A stretch of 64,000 nucleotides of DNA from Datura wrightii (lineage: Eukaryota; Streptophyta; Magnoliopsida; Solanales; Solanaceae): the NCBI GenBank assembly GCA_035772735.1, contig JASDFA010000010.1:34721501-34785500 (forward strand), written 5' to 3'. Shown in pieces: positions 34,585 to 47,316 of this stretch. The notes beneath the pieces were generated by a model, which had not been told where the DNA came from, made no database searches, and saw nothing but the letters and a program-made list of their open reading frames with translations. Position numbers and translations under genes: made by a program. The stretch's first letter is position 1. Every line of letters begins with the position of its first letter.

Positions 34585-37500
34585 TGTAATGCCTTGAAAG
34601 CCCTAAGATCAGACCCAGGAGTTGAAATGGAGAAAAAGTGGAAAATCTGCACCAGTTCCCAGAATTGGTCGTTACTGGACCCGTGGGGTAGACCAGGACT
34701 CGTGATGTGACTCGTGGTAGAGTATTATACTTGAGTTTGCTTTGGGGCCACAGCTCATTGAGTTAGCCTTGTGTTGCGCTCCAGCGCACTCGCAAGCGTA
34801 TGTGGTCGTACAAGTAATTCAGTGGCCCTTTTTAAGAGCCGGATGTCAAACCCACAGGGACTAGACCAATTCAGCAAATTATCAAGTTCAAGTGTTAAAA
34901 TTAAATTCACAATGAGCACACCTTCAACTAGTCACCAGTGCCCAGATTTTCTGTCTCTGCCAGCACGTAACCTCACTCAAGGAGCCATCATGTTAAAGGT
35001 TTTTGAAATTAAGAATTTGAGAGACCATGCAATCGCCAGGTCCAAGTGTTGATTATAGAAATTTTTTAGTAAATTCTAATTAAGTCTAGGGATGATCACA
35101 AAATACTCGAGAAATAATATAAGAAGCGACTAGAGTTAAGGCCTAATAGTCATGTAATCCTTTAATTCTCAATAGTTCGAGTATGAAAAGCTTTAGTTGT
35201 TGTCTTAAATAATTAAAATGATATGATCATGGTCTTTCGAGCCTCTAAACACGACAAAGAAATAATAATATCATTGAAATAAGAAAGAAGAGAAATATTC
35301 GAACTTGAATCTTTTGTTTTTGAATTTAAATAATGTAAAAATGGGATGTGACGTCCTAATTCATTATAAGTTTAACTACATGGATGTGGTTTATGGAGTT
35401 TGCACCCTTTATTATGGACTTTCGTACCTCTAATCATTTAACCGAACTTAGCTTCACAACTACTTCTACGAGTGGTGATGTGATAATTCGAAGTTGGTGT
35501 CTAGCTCATCCTGTTTTAATAACCAAGAAAGGCAAATTAGGTATAATTTCTATCCTAATTGTGAATCCTATTACAAAAGTAAGAACTTGCTCCCCACAAT
35601 CTCATGTTCTAGCCTACGGTTACTCTTTCAAGCTTTTACCTAAGTTTAACGATTTTTTTTCATGGTGATCGAGCATAAAAACAATAATAATAAAGAATAT
35701 AAGACTAAACAGCAATTAGAAACTCAAACCAACGAAGAATTCATGCATTCACAATCATATCATGTAGCCTCACCCCTAGAGGAAGGGTTTTAGCAACTCA
35801 TGTTCGTACAAATACTCAAAAACATGTTGAAGGTAACATACTTACAAAATGATTAAAAGAGAAGGAAAACAAATGAACCCTAGGTAGAGTTATTCACTTC
35901 TCCCTTCGCTCCATTATGGTTTCCTAAAGTTATTTCATGATAAAAGATTTTAGAAGCTAAGGGTTCAATTTATACTAAGCTGAAAAAATGCAAAATTTGG
36001 CCTGTGGTGGAATAGCTTCGTGTCACGGAGGCTGTCACGGAGATTTTCCTCTGTGCCACGGAGCAAACATGGATAACTACTAGAACGTGTCCTCTCGGTA
36101 GGTCTTGCATGAGGTACCTGCACGTCTCCCGGCGTGCAATGCTGCTGGTCACGCCATATGCCTGCCATCGCGCAGGGCCACTGGATGACACTCCTCATGC
36201 GCGCACGCATGGGCATGCCACGACACCTGTAATGCAGGTTGGCCGTCATGGCATGCTGGGTTGTGCGGCAAGTTGATTCTTCATGCCATTTTGTGCAATT
36301 GTCATCCCACTCAATCCAAAGCTCCTCCTTGCTTGTGCATCTTCATATTTAGCCCAGCTTTAACATCTTTTTCCTACAAAACAAAGATCTAATCACATTG
36401 GTTAGTTTGTGCACAAATTTATACAAAATTACATGAGAATGTAATTATTTAAATTGGCAAACATGACTTAATTAAGTTATAAAATAGCACTTGGGCATGT
36501 TATTAAGCCTAAGATCACCTTGGTTAGTGTTGGAGAAGGATCAAAGGATTTTAGGCAGTGGAGTTCACGTAAGGTGACCACGAGTCGTGGTCACCCTTGA
36601 TAATTTGTTGGGTCCCTCGTGGGATCCCTTTGAGGAAAATGGGCAGTGCACTCGACGACTGAAGGCCACGAGTTGTGGTCCAAGGTGAAGACTCATCCAG
36701 TCCCTCGTTGGGACCGGCAGTCAGTTATTTTCTACGAATTTATTAAGGGATTTTCCATAATTCCTATCATCCTAGGGCCTAAACTACGTCTTTTTAAGCT
36801 AGGAATAGTGGGTATTAAGAGGGGAAAATTCATTCTAGGCTATTGCTACCCATGCATGCAAGAGTAGAAGTCTAGAGAGGTGATCAAGGCTAATTCTTCA
36901 AGGTTTTCCATCCAATTCTTCCTTGGGAAATCAGAGAAGATGTATAATCAAATCCCTTCAGGTATGTAGGATTTCATTCACACCCATGCCAAATCCCTCT
37001 CTAATTCATGAAAAACTATGAGTTGATTCTATGGAGTTTTTAACCCAATGATGAAATTCCTAAATCTATTCATGGGTTTGATTTAAGTATGTTTTAATTT
37101 ATGAATTATGATTCATGGGCAAATTTTATCATGTTTTCAATTACTAATCATGTCAAATAGTTTTCCAAATTATGATGCCCATTCATGAAAGCTTATGAGA
37201 AGATGAGATTTATGAAGTATGTTCATGTATGATGAGTTGTTGATGAGAAAAGCATGTTTTGAATCTACCCATGTTATATTCATGTTTTCAAAGTGAATCA
37301 AGTTAATTTCAAGCACGTTAAAGTATTTGGAAAGCCAATATGTTCAGGTATGATGTATGATTTCAAGTTAATTAGCTTACCACATGATTTTAGAGTCAAG
37401 ACTCCCGATTTTACTCAGCTTGTGGTATGGTTTGAGACAAGGCTCCTCATGTATGATTCAGATTTATGTATAATCATGATTATTCAACTTCGTTAATAGA

Positions 37501-38451
37501 CGATGGTTAGCTTCGTTGAAAATAATGATGGAGAGAAAATGCATGTTTTTTGGGGTATTATCTAGCACCGAGTAGGCTATGAGTCAGTCAACCTTATGCC
37601 TTAGAACTACCCGCCAACGTAGGTATGATCAGATTGTTTTGGGACCTCTTATTTGTGCTTTCCCCTTTCCCAAGGGGCCTTCAGCTTTATATCGATATCA
37701 TGGTAGCGTCCTTAGCCTTGGAAAGGCGTTGGATGGCTCTGCCCAGTTGAATGTGATAGTCGGGACCGCGTAAGCTCTATCGGGGTAATGTCGGTTATAA
37801 GACGAGTCACCCATTTTTTCTCATGATTTGAGTTATGCATGTTTATCATTCATGATATATATATATATGTTTGACCCAATGTTCAGATTTACTTATGATT
37901 ATCAGATTTCAGCTTTGGGTCATTCGATTCAGTTATGATGTTATATTATGTTGAGATCATGATTTCAGAAAATAGCATGCAAGCCCTACTCTCAGATTCT
38001 TATCTTGATGTTGTTTTACATGTTGCATGTTTTAAATAATTTTACTTATTTATGAGGTTTTACTTACCTTGCATACTCCGTACATTCCATGTACTGACTG
38101 CATACTCTATGTTGTATTGTTTTATGATACAGGCTCCACTCTTAAGACTCAGCTCCATCTTTTGCCAGTTCCAAAGCTAGCATCCAGTCACTATTAGTGA
38201 GTCATCATCTCCCGTGGACCAGGCTTTATCGATTTTGTTTATGTATTCATTATCAGACTTAGAGAGTTAGTTGGGGTCTTGTCCCATCAACTCATCAGTA
38301 TTAGAGGCTTTTCAGACATAGAATGTAATCAACTTCAGATTTGTGTGTATTTCTGATGTTATGCTTATTTCAACTTCTGCTAAGTATATAATATTGATCT
38401 TCCGATTTTAGATGTTATGTTCATGCCATGGGTTGACTTGGAGTCCCTCAG
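34585..38451 (+). repeat. LTR F (Tekay-like), interrupted by G and cut by H
   Basis: It begins TGTAATGCCTTGAAAGCCC, matching the LTR start of B. It carries the cgactcgtgg array (34680-34730 and 36570-36720), split by solo LTR G. It runs to gacttggagtccctcag, about 45-60 bp short of the family's normal end, where LTR H begins at 38452. It is either a solo LTR or the 5' LTR of an element whose remainder was lost. Length without G is about 2.1 kb. Confidence 0.82.
34772..36517 (-). repeat. Solo LTR G (Athila-like)
   Basis: On the + strand it begins TGTTGCGCTCC and ends AAGATCA (minus: TGATCTTAGGC). Perfect ccttg duplications flank it at 34767-34771 and 36518-36522. The cgtgtcacggagg module is at about 36014-36062 and the TATA box (minus) at 35968-35974. 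It has no internal region. It is related to the LTRs of I and K. Confidence 0.9.
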
Positions 38452-40649
38452 TGTCACGATCTGAACGTAGACCCGATTCACAACGTGGGACAAGGAGCCC
38501 CGAGAGAGTCCAAGTCGGCCCATGGCATGAACATATATCTAGCTCAATCAAATAAAGCGTAATACTCAACCAATAACATAGCAGAAGCATAATCATGACA
38601 TAACATATAAAACAAAACGCCCTTCATACATGACAGCTGAATACTACATATAGTCTGAAGCCTCTAACATATCTGATGGGCTTATGGGACAACACCCCAA
38701 CTAACCCAACAAGTCTGGAAAACGAACATAAAGGATAGCTAATATCAACTGGTCCTTGGGATATGAGGACTCACCACTGAACTGAATGCTAACTTCGGGA
38801 AACGAGCTAATAACAATGTTAGGTCTGAAGGTTGGAGCCTGTATCATAAAATGATACAACATAAAGTATGCGGTCAGTAACTGGTATGTACCGTGTATTC
38901 AAGACAGATAAAACGGACATTTAAAATACATAAAATTCCATAAGAGTAGGAGAACATGCTCATAACATGAATATCATAATGTAACATAAGGATCAAGGTT
39001 TTCAGAACATTCATAAATCAGTCATAGTCATAATAATAGGAGAAAAGCTTCATTAAACGTGACTTAAGGCAAAATAATATGAACATAACCATGCATAAAT
39101 CATGAGGAACAATAGGAGGACTCGTCATAATCGACACCATCATGGTAGAGCCTTACAAGATGCCCCAACTATCTAACTCAAGTGGGCAGAGTCGTCCCCG
39201 GCTTTCTAGGCAAGGGACGTGCAGTATGTGATAGCACGAAAGAGGGGATCCATTAACATTGTAATGTATCAATATGAACCTACGGTGCCACGCAGTTATG
39301 AGACATCGAAATAGTCCTTTAAACACCGGTCTACTCGGTCTTAGACACTACTCTTGAAAACATGCACATTAGGCTCGTATGTAAATCATAAACATCATTC
39401 ATGAGATTCATGGCCAAATAAACATTAACATCATTGATCCCATTTAAATACATGTTTAGCAATGATTCAAGGGCCCATGAATCGGCCAATGTTATAATTA
39501 GATCAATCATGAAGCCCATGCATACTTGTAAAATATGTATATACTTAGTAATCATAAATTCATAATGAGCATTTGAGTAAATCCATATCATAAATCATAA
39601 ATCATGATGGGTTAAAGAACATCAAAATCATGGTAAAATCATAACTCAATTAATCATAGAACATCCATGATTAGGCATAATTTTATAGAAATTTTAAAAA
39701 ATAAATTCATAATCAATTAGTTGTAAAATCTGCCCATGATTCGTAAAATATGATGTGATACATGAGAGATATTAACCAACAGATAGATCATTAGGATTTC
39801 ATAAGAATTTGGGATAAAACCTCACAAGGATTTCAAATATAATTTAATGAATTAGGAGAGATTTACCATGGGTGTGAACGGATTAACCTACTCATAACCT
39901 TACATACCTGAGAGACTTGGATCCTATCACTCGCCTACTTTTCGAAGAGGAATTGAAGAACAATTGATGAAAAACCTTCGGGTTTTATGCTTGATCACCC
40001 TCAACACTCTTGAACTTTGAATGCATGAATTTTGAATAGGCTAGAATGACATAACCTATCTTAATACACCCTGAAAATAGGTTAAAATGACGTAGTATAG
40101 GACCCTAGGGCTTGGGAATGATGATAATACCCTTAATAAATTCGCAGTTAAAAACTGACTGCCAGTCCCAACGAGGGACTGGACGAGTCGTTACCCAAAA
40201 CCACGACTCGTGGCATCAGTCGTCGAGTGCACTGCCAACATTTCCCTTGGACTCATCACGGGCCACTACACAATCGTTATTGGTGACCACGATTTGTGGT
40301 CACCACTCGTGGTCCTCACTGCCCAACCTTAAATAAATCTGCTGACCATGACCATCTCAACAGATCGTGGTGCTTGGCCATGACTCATGGGCTCCAACCA
40401 TAGGGTACACTGCCATACAAACTTCTTCTTTGAATATTTCCTTAGCCAGGTCTGACTCAATGAGTCGTGAGGCCTGACCAAGACTCATGGTCATGCCCCT
40501 GGTGACCCCACATGACAGGCCTCCAACACAAGTCAAACTCTTCACCACGAGTCACTTCACAACACATGGTCTACACCCACGGGTCACAGAACGACTCGTT
40601 TTGTGACTTGGTGCAGAATTTACAGTTTTCTCCATTTCCATTCCCGGGC
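38452..40649 (-). repeat. 3' LTR of element H, start deleted
   Basis: On the + strand it begins TGTCACGATCTGAACG and matches the reverse of LTRs B and F across its length, with a palindromic array at 40160-40610. The LTR start is missing: homology stops near cccggg (40643-40648), where pol sequence begins. Confidence 0.82.
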
Positions 40650-41148
40650 TAAAAATTGATACCTCAATCTGGAACCAAGCCGGTAGAGAATAAATGTGGT
40701 ATCTAGCCATCATATCTACTTCGACTTCCGATGTAGCTCCCTCAACAAGTTGATTTCTCCATAAAACATTAATTGAAGCTACCTCCTTATTTCTTATCCT
40801 TCGAACCTGATGATCCAGTATTTCCACCAAAACCTCTTCATAACTAAGATTGTCTCTTACACCAACACTGTCCATCGGGACAACTAGAGTTGGATCACCC
40901 AAACACTTCTTTAAGAGCAATACATGGAAAACAGGATGAACGGAAGCTATTTTGAGGGCAACTCTAATTCATATGCCACCTTGCCAACCCGTTTCACAAT
41001 TTGGTAGGGGCCAACATAACAAGGCTGAGTTTTCCTTCCTTTCCAAATCTCATTACTCCCTTCATGGAAGACACCTTCAGAAACACCCAATCATCCACTT
41101 CAAACTCTAGTTCTCTCCTTCTCATATCAGCATAGGACTTTTGGCGAC
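40650..41148 (-). pseudogene. Integrase C-terminal end and chromodomain of element H
   Basis: The segment continues the integrase interrupted at 48903. Recognisable parts are SRQKSYADMRRREL right at the boundary with I, then a frameshifted GPY-like segment, then LLKKCLGDPTLVVPMDSVGV and the chromodomain-like tail around NVLWRNQLVEGATSEVE. After about 14 more codons it runs into LTR sequence without a normal 3' UTR, because of the deletion at about 40649. Confidence 0.83.
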
Positions 41149-42743
41149 TGACGTGCCCGATTCGCGCGTCCGCAAGTGTACGGGTCGTGCAAGTAATATA
41201 GTGGCTCTTTTTAAGAACCGGATTGTCGAACCCACAAGGACTGGACCCATTCCTCTAACTATCCATTTCTATTGTGATCTTAAATACCTCAAGTATTGGT
41301 TATAGACATTTTCGATTGAGACTAATTAAGTCTAAGTTTGGGTCAACGAAATATTCTGAAATCACTCTAGGAGCAACATAGAGTTAAAACCAATTAATCA
41401 TGCGATCCTACGATTTGCAATGGGTTAAGCATGGAACTATCAATTGTTATTTCACAAAATTAGAATTGCATGTTTATGGTCTTTCGAGCCTCTAAACACG
41501 GCAATCTAGCCTCACTACATCATTGTGAGCGGGGAGTTTAATTTTCTAGTCGCGGGCAATCAATTATGTTGTGGTTTACGGGGAAACGATTAGGGACTTT
41601 CGTATGTCTAACCATTTAACTCAACTTAGCCTCACAACTACTTCTTCGAGTGGTGATGTGACATCCCAAGTTGGTCTTTCATAACCCCCGTGTGTCAACC
41701 AAGCAAGGTGTGAGGTATATTTCTATCCTAACACAATATCTCTCCCTAGAGACAAACATGCTCCTTACATTCTCATGTCCTGACCTAGGTAATGCTTTCT
41801 CAAGCTATTACTCAAGCTAACAAATATGCTTTCATGGTGATCAATCATAAAAACAACCAACAATCCAGAATGCAAGACGAAAACAACAATCAATAACTTA
41901 ATTCCAAAATAAATTCATAAAAGCACAATCATAATTCATGGCTTCAACCCTAGAGGAAGGGTTCTTGCCATTCATGTTCGTAAAACTACAATTAACTAAT
42001 ACTAAACTAACATACTTACATGAATTTGGTAGTTGAGAAGGGAATTTGATAAACCCTAAATGAGTTCTCCCACTTCTCCCTTCACTCCTAGGTGGTTTTT
42101 CAGAATAAAATCGTGACCCCCTGATTTTAGGAGCTAAGGGTCCTATTTATAGTAAATGGAAAACGTGCATAATTTAGCCTGAGAGGGAACGGCTCCGTGT
42201 CACGGAGTGCATCGCGGAGCACTGTCTCCGTGACATGGAGACAACGCGAAAGCTCTCTGGAAATTGCCTCAGGAAACCAAGTTGCCTAGGGTTTCCGCGC
42301 TGGCCAACGTGGCACGCTGCCCATGCAGCGCGTTGGCAAGCTGATGTCGCGCAGGCTGCCTAGCGTGACACGGTGCTGCCGCGCTGGTTCTCTGCCTCCT
42401 GCTGCCTGCTGCTGCCTTTCCTCGTGCGCTTGGCAAGGGCGTGGCACGGCGCTGGGCGCGGCACACGCACAGCGTGGCACACTGCCTGGCGCGTCCAGCC
42501 TTGCCAACGCATGCCCCTTGTCGACTTTTCGCCACTTGCTTCCACTTCATTCCTTCCTTTCACCAACTTGCGAATTAGTTCCTCAAAATCCTTGAAACCT
42601 ACAAAACAAAGACTAATCATGTTGGTTAGCACATATATTCACATTTATATAAAATCCAATGAAAATATGTAGAATACTTTAGATAAACAAGACTATATTA
42701 AGGTATAAAGCGTATCAGGGGCATGCTATTTTGCCCGTGATCA
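41149..42743 (-). repeat. 3' LTR of element I
   Basis: On the + strand it runs from TGACGTGCCCGATTCG to GTGATCA. It is close to the 5' copy: I count only scattered substitutions and a short indel in a ctgctgcc repeat. The promoter module is at 42191-42245, the TATA box (minus) at 42145-42151, and a GC-rich block at about 42290-42520. Long overlapping reading frames on both strands in the GC-rich block look fortuitous. Confidence 0.92.
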
Positions 42744-42762
42744 CAACCCCACACTTAAAGCC

Positions 42763-42780
42763 TTGTTCGTCCTCGAACAA
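42763..42780 (-). other. Pre-LTR hairpin (element I)
   Basis: On the minus strand, TTGTTCGAGGACGAACAA has a perfect 7-bp stem and an AGGA loop, 19 nt before the LTR. Confidence 0.8.
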
Positions 42781-44085
42781 CATTTTACAAATCATATATA
42801 TGGAGACTCCCACATAACTAATTTGGCAAGATAATTCAAGCTACGGCTATAATGATTCCATAAGATAACAAGCTAAAGGTAGAGCATACACAATTTAATC
42901 ACCGAGATGAAATACAACAATGCTAAGACTTCTTAACCTCAAGAATCGACTCTCGATCTTAGCAAACTCATGCAAATCAACTGAGTAAGAAATCCCACAT
43001 GAATTATATCCTTCCTTCAACATGTGCCCTCACGGAAGGAGAGTTACCCAATCACACGCAAAAATCATTTTTACATCACAACATGTGTGGGTAAATAAAT
43101 AGAATTACACTCACTCTCACAAAGAATTCACATGCATCATGTAATGACCCATAAGCTTGCCCTTAGTGTTTTATTCCACTAATTTAAGGATGTGTGAATG
43201 TAAGATCAAGTAGGACTTAATGGGTTGTAATGTAGGCTAAGGGACAGGTAGGTACTATTATGGCCAATAATAGTGACTATCTTTCCTAACCGCTTTTAAT
43301 ACATTACGCCCTCCTTACGAACTTCCCTTCCCTTACTTTACCTTTTTCTCCTTTCATCTTTCTTGTTCCTCTTATGTTCCCCCATTTATTTAGGCACTTT
43401 TAACTTATTAGTAAGGAGTTCTATAAATAATTTTTCATTAATTTGTTTTCTTGCTCCTTACTAATAATCAACATTTTCACACAAGTGCACCTTTGTCCTT
43501 TTCTCACTTCTACAACTTGCTACTTTTCCTTTCTTTTCATTCTTCTCACTCCTTTACTCCTTCGGATTTTTTCACTCAATCGATTAGGAATTTTGGATCA
43601 AGTTCAAGGCTAATGAAAGAAAAAGGATTAAGCTTATGTTGCAGCTATCAAAGAATAGGCTCAAGGCTCAACAGGGCTACTAGGATTAATTTCTCAAGGT
43701 AGGTAAAACGAGGGATAACAATTGGTTCATTCAAAGAAATGCCTAAATCATCTCCTACAATTCACATCCTTCATTTCGTTTAATAAACACACCAGGCAAG
43801 TTCTAGACAATCCACAATAGCACAGAATACTCAAAAACCTTACGCTCATGGCACATGCTCAAATCAAGACATATTCAGTAGACTCTTGCTCAGCTAATCA
43901 CAAGAGTTCAGATTAAGCTTCAATCATATTGAGTCAAATTCAAGAGCCTAAGCGTCTCACACAAATTTATACACCTGCATGCTTCACACCTAACATACTT
44001 GCATCTTACAATCACGTATAGCACATAACAAGAACATCAAGCACCACTTAGTTATGGTTTCAAAAACCAATCACCTACCGACTAA

Positions 44086-44124
44086 TTTTCCTCAAGACGG
44101 TCGTCATCCATCCATCGTCGGAAA
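44086..44124 (-). other. Conserved structured element with GGATGGATGACGACCGTC core (element I)
   Basis: The core is at 44096-44114. The flanks tttcc and ggaaa can pair, as in C and K. Confidence 0.65.
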
Positions 44125-44660
44125 CAGTCCCTAACTATGACTAAAAACACTATATACAGACAAAGGAAAAAAAAAATAAATAAATAAATTTTTATTCTTC
44201 GGTTCAAAGACCCCCCGTCGGAAAAGAACCGAAAAGAAAAACCAACGGGTGATGAAGTCATGCTTACTTCGAAAAAAATTTCAAAATTTTCAAGCATTAC
44301 ATTCACCAAAAATCGTTAAGCACAACAAATTTTTTTTTTTTTTTTTTAAATTTCCCTTGAAATTTCCCGCACCCCACACTTAAATCATGCTATGTCCTCA
44401 TAGCATCAAATTAAAATTTACAAAGGGTGAAAAATACTCCCTGAGGCCTTTAGGCTTAGCTAACAACATGCCTCTCTTCAACTTGCACAAGTGGGTGTTC
44501 AACCCCACACTTTTTCTCTTCCATGCTTGTTAGCTTCCTCTTCCACGGGTACTCAGACTTTCCCTCCATCTGTGCTTAACTTTCCACCAGAAACAACACA
44601 AGATGAAAAATAAATAAAATCAACACAAATGCTAGAAATTAAAATGGTACCTGTGGTACC

Positions 44661-44678
44661 CTTGGGTTGCCCCCCAAG
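44661..44678 (-). other. Post-pol hairpin (element I)
   Basis: On the minus strand, CTTGGGGGGCAACCCAAG has a 6-bp stem and a GGGCAA loop. The second and third stem pairs differ from C and K but still pair. It lies about 100 nt after the gag-protease stop. Confidence 0.78.
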
Positions 44679-44775
44679 TAGCGCCTTATTTTGCGTCGTG
44701 GTCCGACGTGGACTATCCTTTTCAGGACATCCTCATACCTGGGTTCTCTTTCGAGAACCATCTCCTTTTCTTTTG

Positions 44776-47205
44776 CTATTTAGAGGAAACAGCCTCCACT
44801 CTGCTCCTCTCTTTCTCTAACTTCTTTTCAGTTTGAAGTCCTTTATCAGACTCGGGCTGAACATTTGTTATAGCCTTCGGCCCTACACCTGTGGAATCCC
44901 CCACCCCACACTTATCCTCTGCCAACACACTAACCTGACAAAGGTTTCTATAGTGTGCAGATGGGTTCATTTCTTGGTACACGCGGAAGATTTCTTCTTC
45001 ATCCTCAACCCTCATTTTCAGGGTCCCTGCTTTCAAATCAATCACCGCTCCTCCAGTGGCCAAAAATGGCCGTCCCAAGATCAGGGGTACCTGGTCATCA
45101 ACCTGAAAATCTAAGACAATAAAATCAGCAGGTATAATGAACTTACCTACTTTGATGAGAAGGTCCTCTATTATTCCATCAGGTGTCACTCGCGACTTGT
45201 CAGCCAGCTGCAGCATTAACCTTGTTGGCCTTGGTTGTCCCAACCCCAAGGTGTTGAATAAGGATAGGGGCATTAGATTAACTGTCGCCCCCAAGTCACA
45301 TAAATCTCGTAGCACCTCAGCTTTACCAATTTGTATGGGGAGGGTAACACTCCCTGGGTCTTTGAGTTTCTTTGGCATTTTGCTCAATACCCTGTAACTG
45401 CACTCCTCAGTCAGTGCTACCGTTTGGACATCCACCAATCTCACTTTGTTCGCCATCATGTCCTTCAAGTATTTAGCATACTTGGGCATTCCCTGCAAAA
45501 CATCAAGAAGAGGCAAATTTATGTGAAGTTCTCTGAAACTCTCAAAGATCTTTTTGAAGCATTCCTCCTCCTTGCTCTTTCTGAATTTCTGAGGGAATGG
45601 TGGTGGTGGTCTTTGTGCTGGCTGCAATGGAGGTCGTGAATTTTGTTGCCCAGCACTCTGATTATCTCCCATGTTGATGGATGGTCCTGGTCTAACCAAC
45701 TCCGACTGCACCTCTTTGCTCAGCTCTTTTGGCACTGCATCAGCTAATTGCCTACCGCTTCTCAGACTGATGGCATTGATCTGCCGGGGGTTAGGATCTG
45801 TGTCGCTTGGTAATCCCCCTTGCGATCTCATGTTTTGAGCAGCTGCTATCTGACCCACTTGTTTTTCAAGATTTTGGGTGGCTACTTGCTGATTCATTAA
45901 GTCTGTTGCCATCCTCGCCTGATTTTCCACTAACTGAGTCTGGGTCTCCATAATTTTCTGCAATATTTCCTCAATGTTGCTACTCAATTGCCTATCATTC
46001 TGCCTATTCTGCTGATACTGCTGCTGTTGAGGTTGCATAAAATTCTGCTTTTGGTTTCCACCCTAAGAAAAATTCGGGTGGCCCTGCCAATTTCTGTTGT
46101 AACTGGTTTCAAAATTCTGATTGTTGCGCTGCACATTACTAACAAAATTGACTGACTCCGGATTGGCTCCACAAGATTCTGCATGGTGCCCATTATTACC
46201 ACAAATTTCACACCAACTCGAAGCTTGCTGAACTGCATTAACCTGGCCCTGGCGTTGGTTCATACTCAGTTTATTGAACTGAGTCATCATTTGATGCTGG
46301 AACGAAGCTAACTTTGCTGCCAAGGCATTCAAACCATCTACTTCCATCAACCCTGGTCTCTTTCCTGCCCCTCTCGATGACTTGTTGTGCCACTCTGGAT
46401 TTCCTTGTGCAATTCTGTTCAACAAAGTGTACAACTCATCATATGTCTTATCCAAGGCTTGCCCACCCGATGCAGAGTCTAGCAATATTTTTGTGTGTGG
46501 GTCTAGACTTTCTACAAAGGTATGAGCCAGCACTTCATTTGATTGCTGGTGATGGGGGCAATCTCTCAACAATGACTTGAATCTTTCCCAAGCCATATAT
46601 AGGTTCTCATCAGGCCTCTACTTAAAACTGAGTATTTCACTTCTCAACCTTGCAGTTTTGCCTGATGGAAAGAATCTGATAAGGAATTTCTTAGCCAAGT
46701 CATTCCATGAAGTTATGGAGTTCGGTGGCTCAGCCTTCAGCCACTTCTTCGCCTCTCCCAACAGTGAAAATGGGAAGAGGGTCATTCGGACATAATCTGT
46801 GGACACGCCGGTGGGGACCAACGTGTCACTAATCTCTAAAAAGCTCTGTAGGTGCTGATGCGGGTCCTCATGTGCCATCCTAGTGAATTGACCACTAGAA
46901 TGTAACAGCTGCACCATGTTCCGTTTAAGCTCAAAGTGCCCTCCAGGCTCCGGTTTAAGAATGCTTGAGGTCACATTTGTCGCTAGTGGGATAGCCACTT
47001 CGCGAACTGGTCTTGCTTCCATTTCTTCGGATGACAATTGTGCTTGTCCCGCGGGTGGTTGTTGTTGTACCTTTTCTTGAAGTCTCTTCAGCTTATGCTC
47101 TAGAGCTATTCTCCTTTGCAAATGGAATTGACGCTCAGGTTCAAGCAACGGTTCCACAAGCTCTCTATTTCTAGCCAGCTCGGCAGGACAACCTGTCACC
47201 TGCAA
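44776..47205 (-). pseudogene. Gag-protease of element I, two in-frame stops
   Basis: One frame of about 810 codons is interrupted by TAG at 46618-46620 and 46063-46065. Order: N-terminal coiled region rich in Gln/Glu/Arg (RRIALEHKLKRLQEKVQQQ); capsid core (HFELKRNMVQLLHSSGQF, the SLLGEAKKWLKAEPPNSITS block, WERFKSLLRDCPHH); zinc knuckle CEICGNNGHHAESC; Gln-rich linker; aspartic protease with DLGATVNLMP; LILGRPFLA; then a charged tail ending in a true stop. RT does not follow. Both internal stops replace Gln codons in related copies, consistent with C-to-T change. The 5' limit at 47205 follows a splice-acceptor-like tttgcag and no clear ATG is seen, so the true start is uncertain. Confidence 0.87.
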
Positions 47206-47291
47206 ACAAACAGACTAAGACCAAGTTTTTCAACACTTAAGAGAAATTTAAAAATCACACAAAAATAGATAAATTATCAAAACTTCTCCGA

Positions 47292-47310
47292 GTCCCCGGC
47301 AACGGCGCCA
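47292..47310 (-). promoter_or_regulatory. Primer binding site, Asp-tRNA (element I)
   Basis: On the minus strand tggcgccgttgccggggac is a perfect complement to the 3' end of tRNA-Asp. It lies six bases inside the 5' LTR. Confidence 0.93.
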
Positions 47311-47316
47311 AAAACT

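Larger units (their letters stand above)
42744..44775 (-). other. 3' noncoding region of element I
   Basis: Two kilobases without a gene. It keeps the parts conserved in C and K: the polypurine tract (42744-42757), hairpin (42763-42780), shared blocks near 43140-43240 and 43735-43805, a structured element (44086-44124) and the post-pol hairpin (44661-44678). A run of 22 T lies at about 44327-44348. ORF3 and its promoter module are absent. Confidence 0.8.

Noticed and set aside
37856..37869. AT dinucleotide run as a meaningful microsatellite
   Set aside because: Seven or so repeats within an LTR; ordinary low-complexity sequence.
34585..38451. LTR F and the LTR stub of J as two parts of one LTR split by H
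   Set aside because: The J stub repeats the last ~340 bp of F with many differences instead of continuing from its break, so they are different copies.
42269..42672. Overlapping reading frames of 73-99 codons on both strands in the LTR of I (also 48366-48831)
   Set aside because: They arise from the GC-rich, stop-poor block of the LTR, overlap on both strands and resemble no protein; the block is present in both LTRs.
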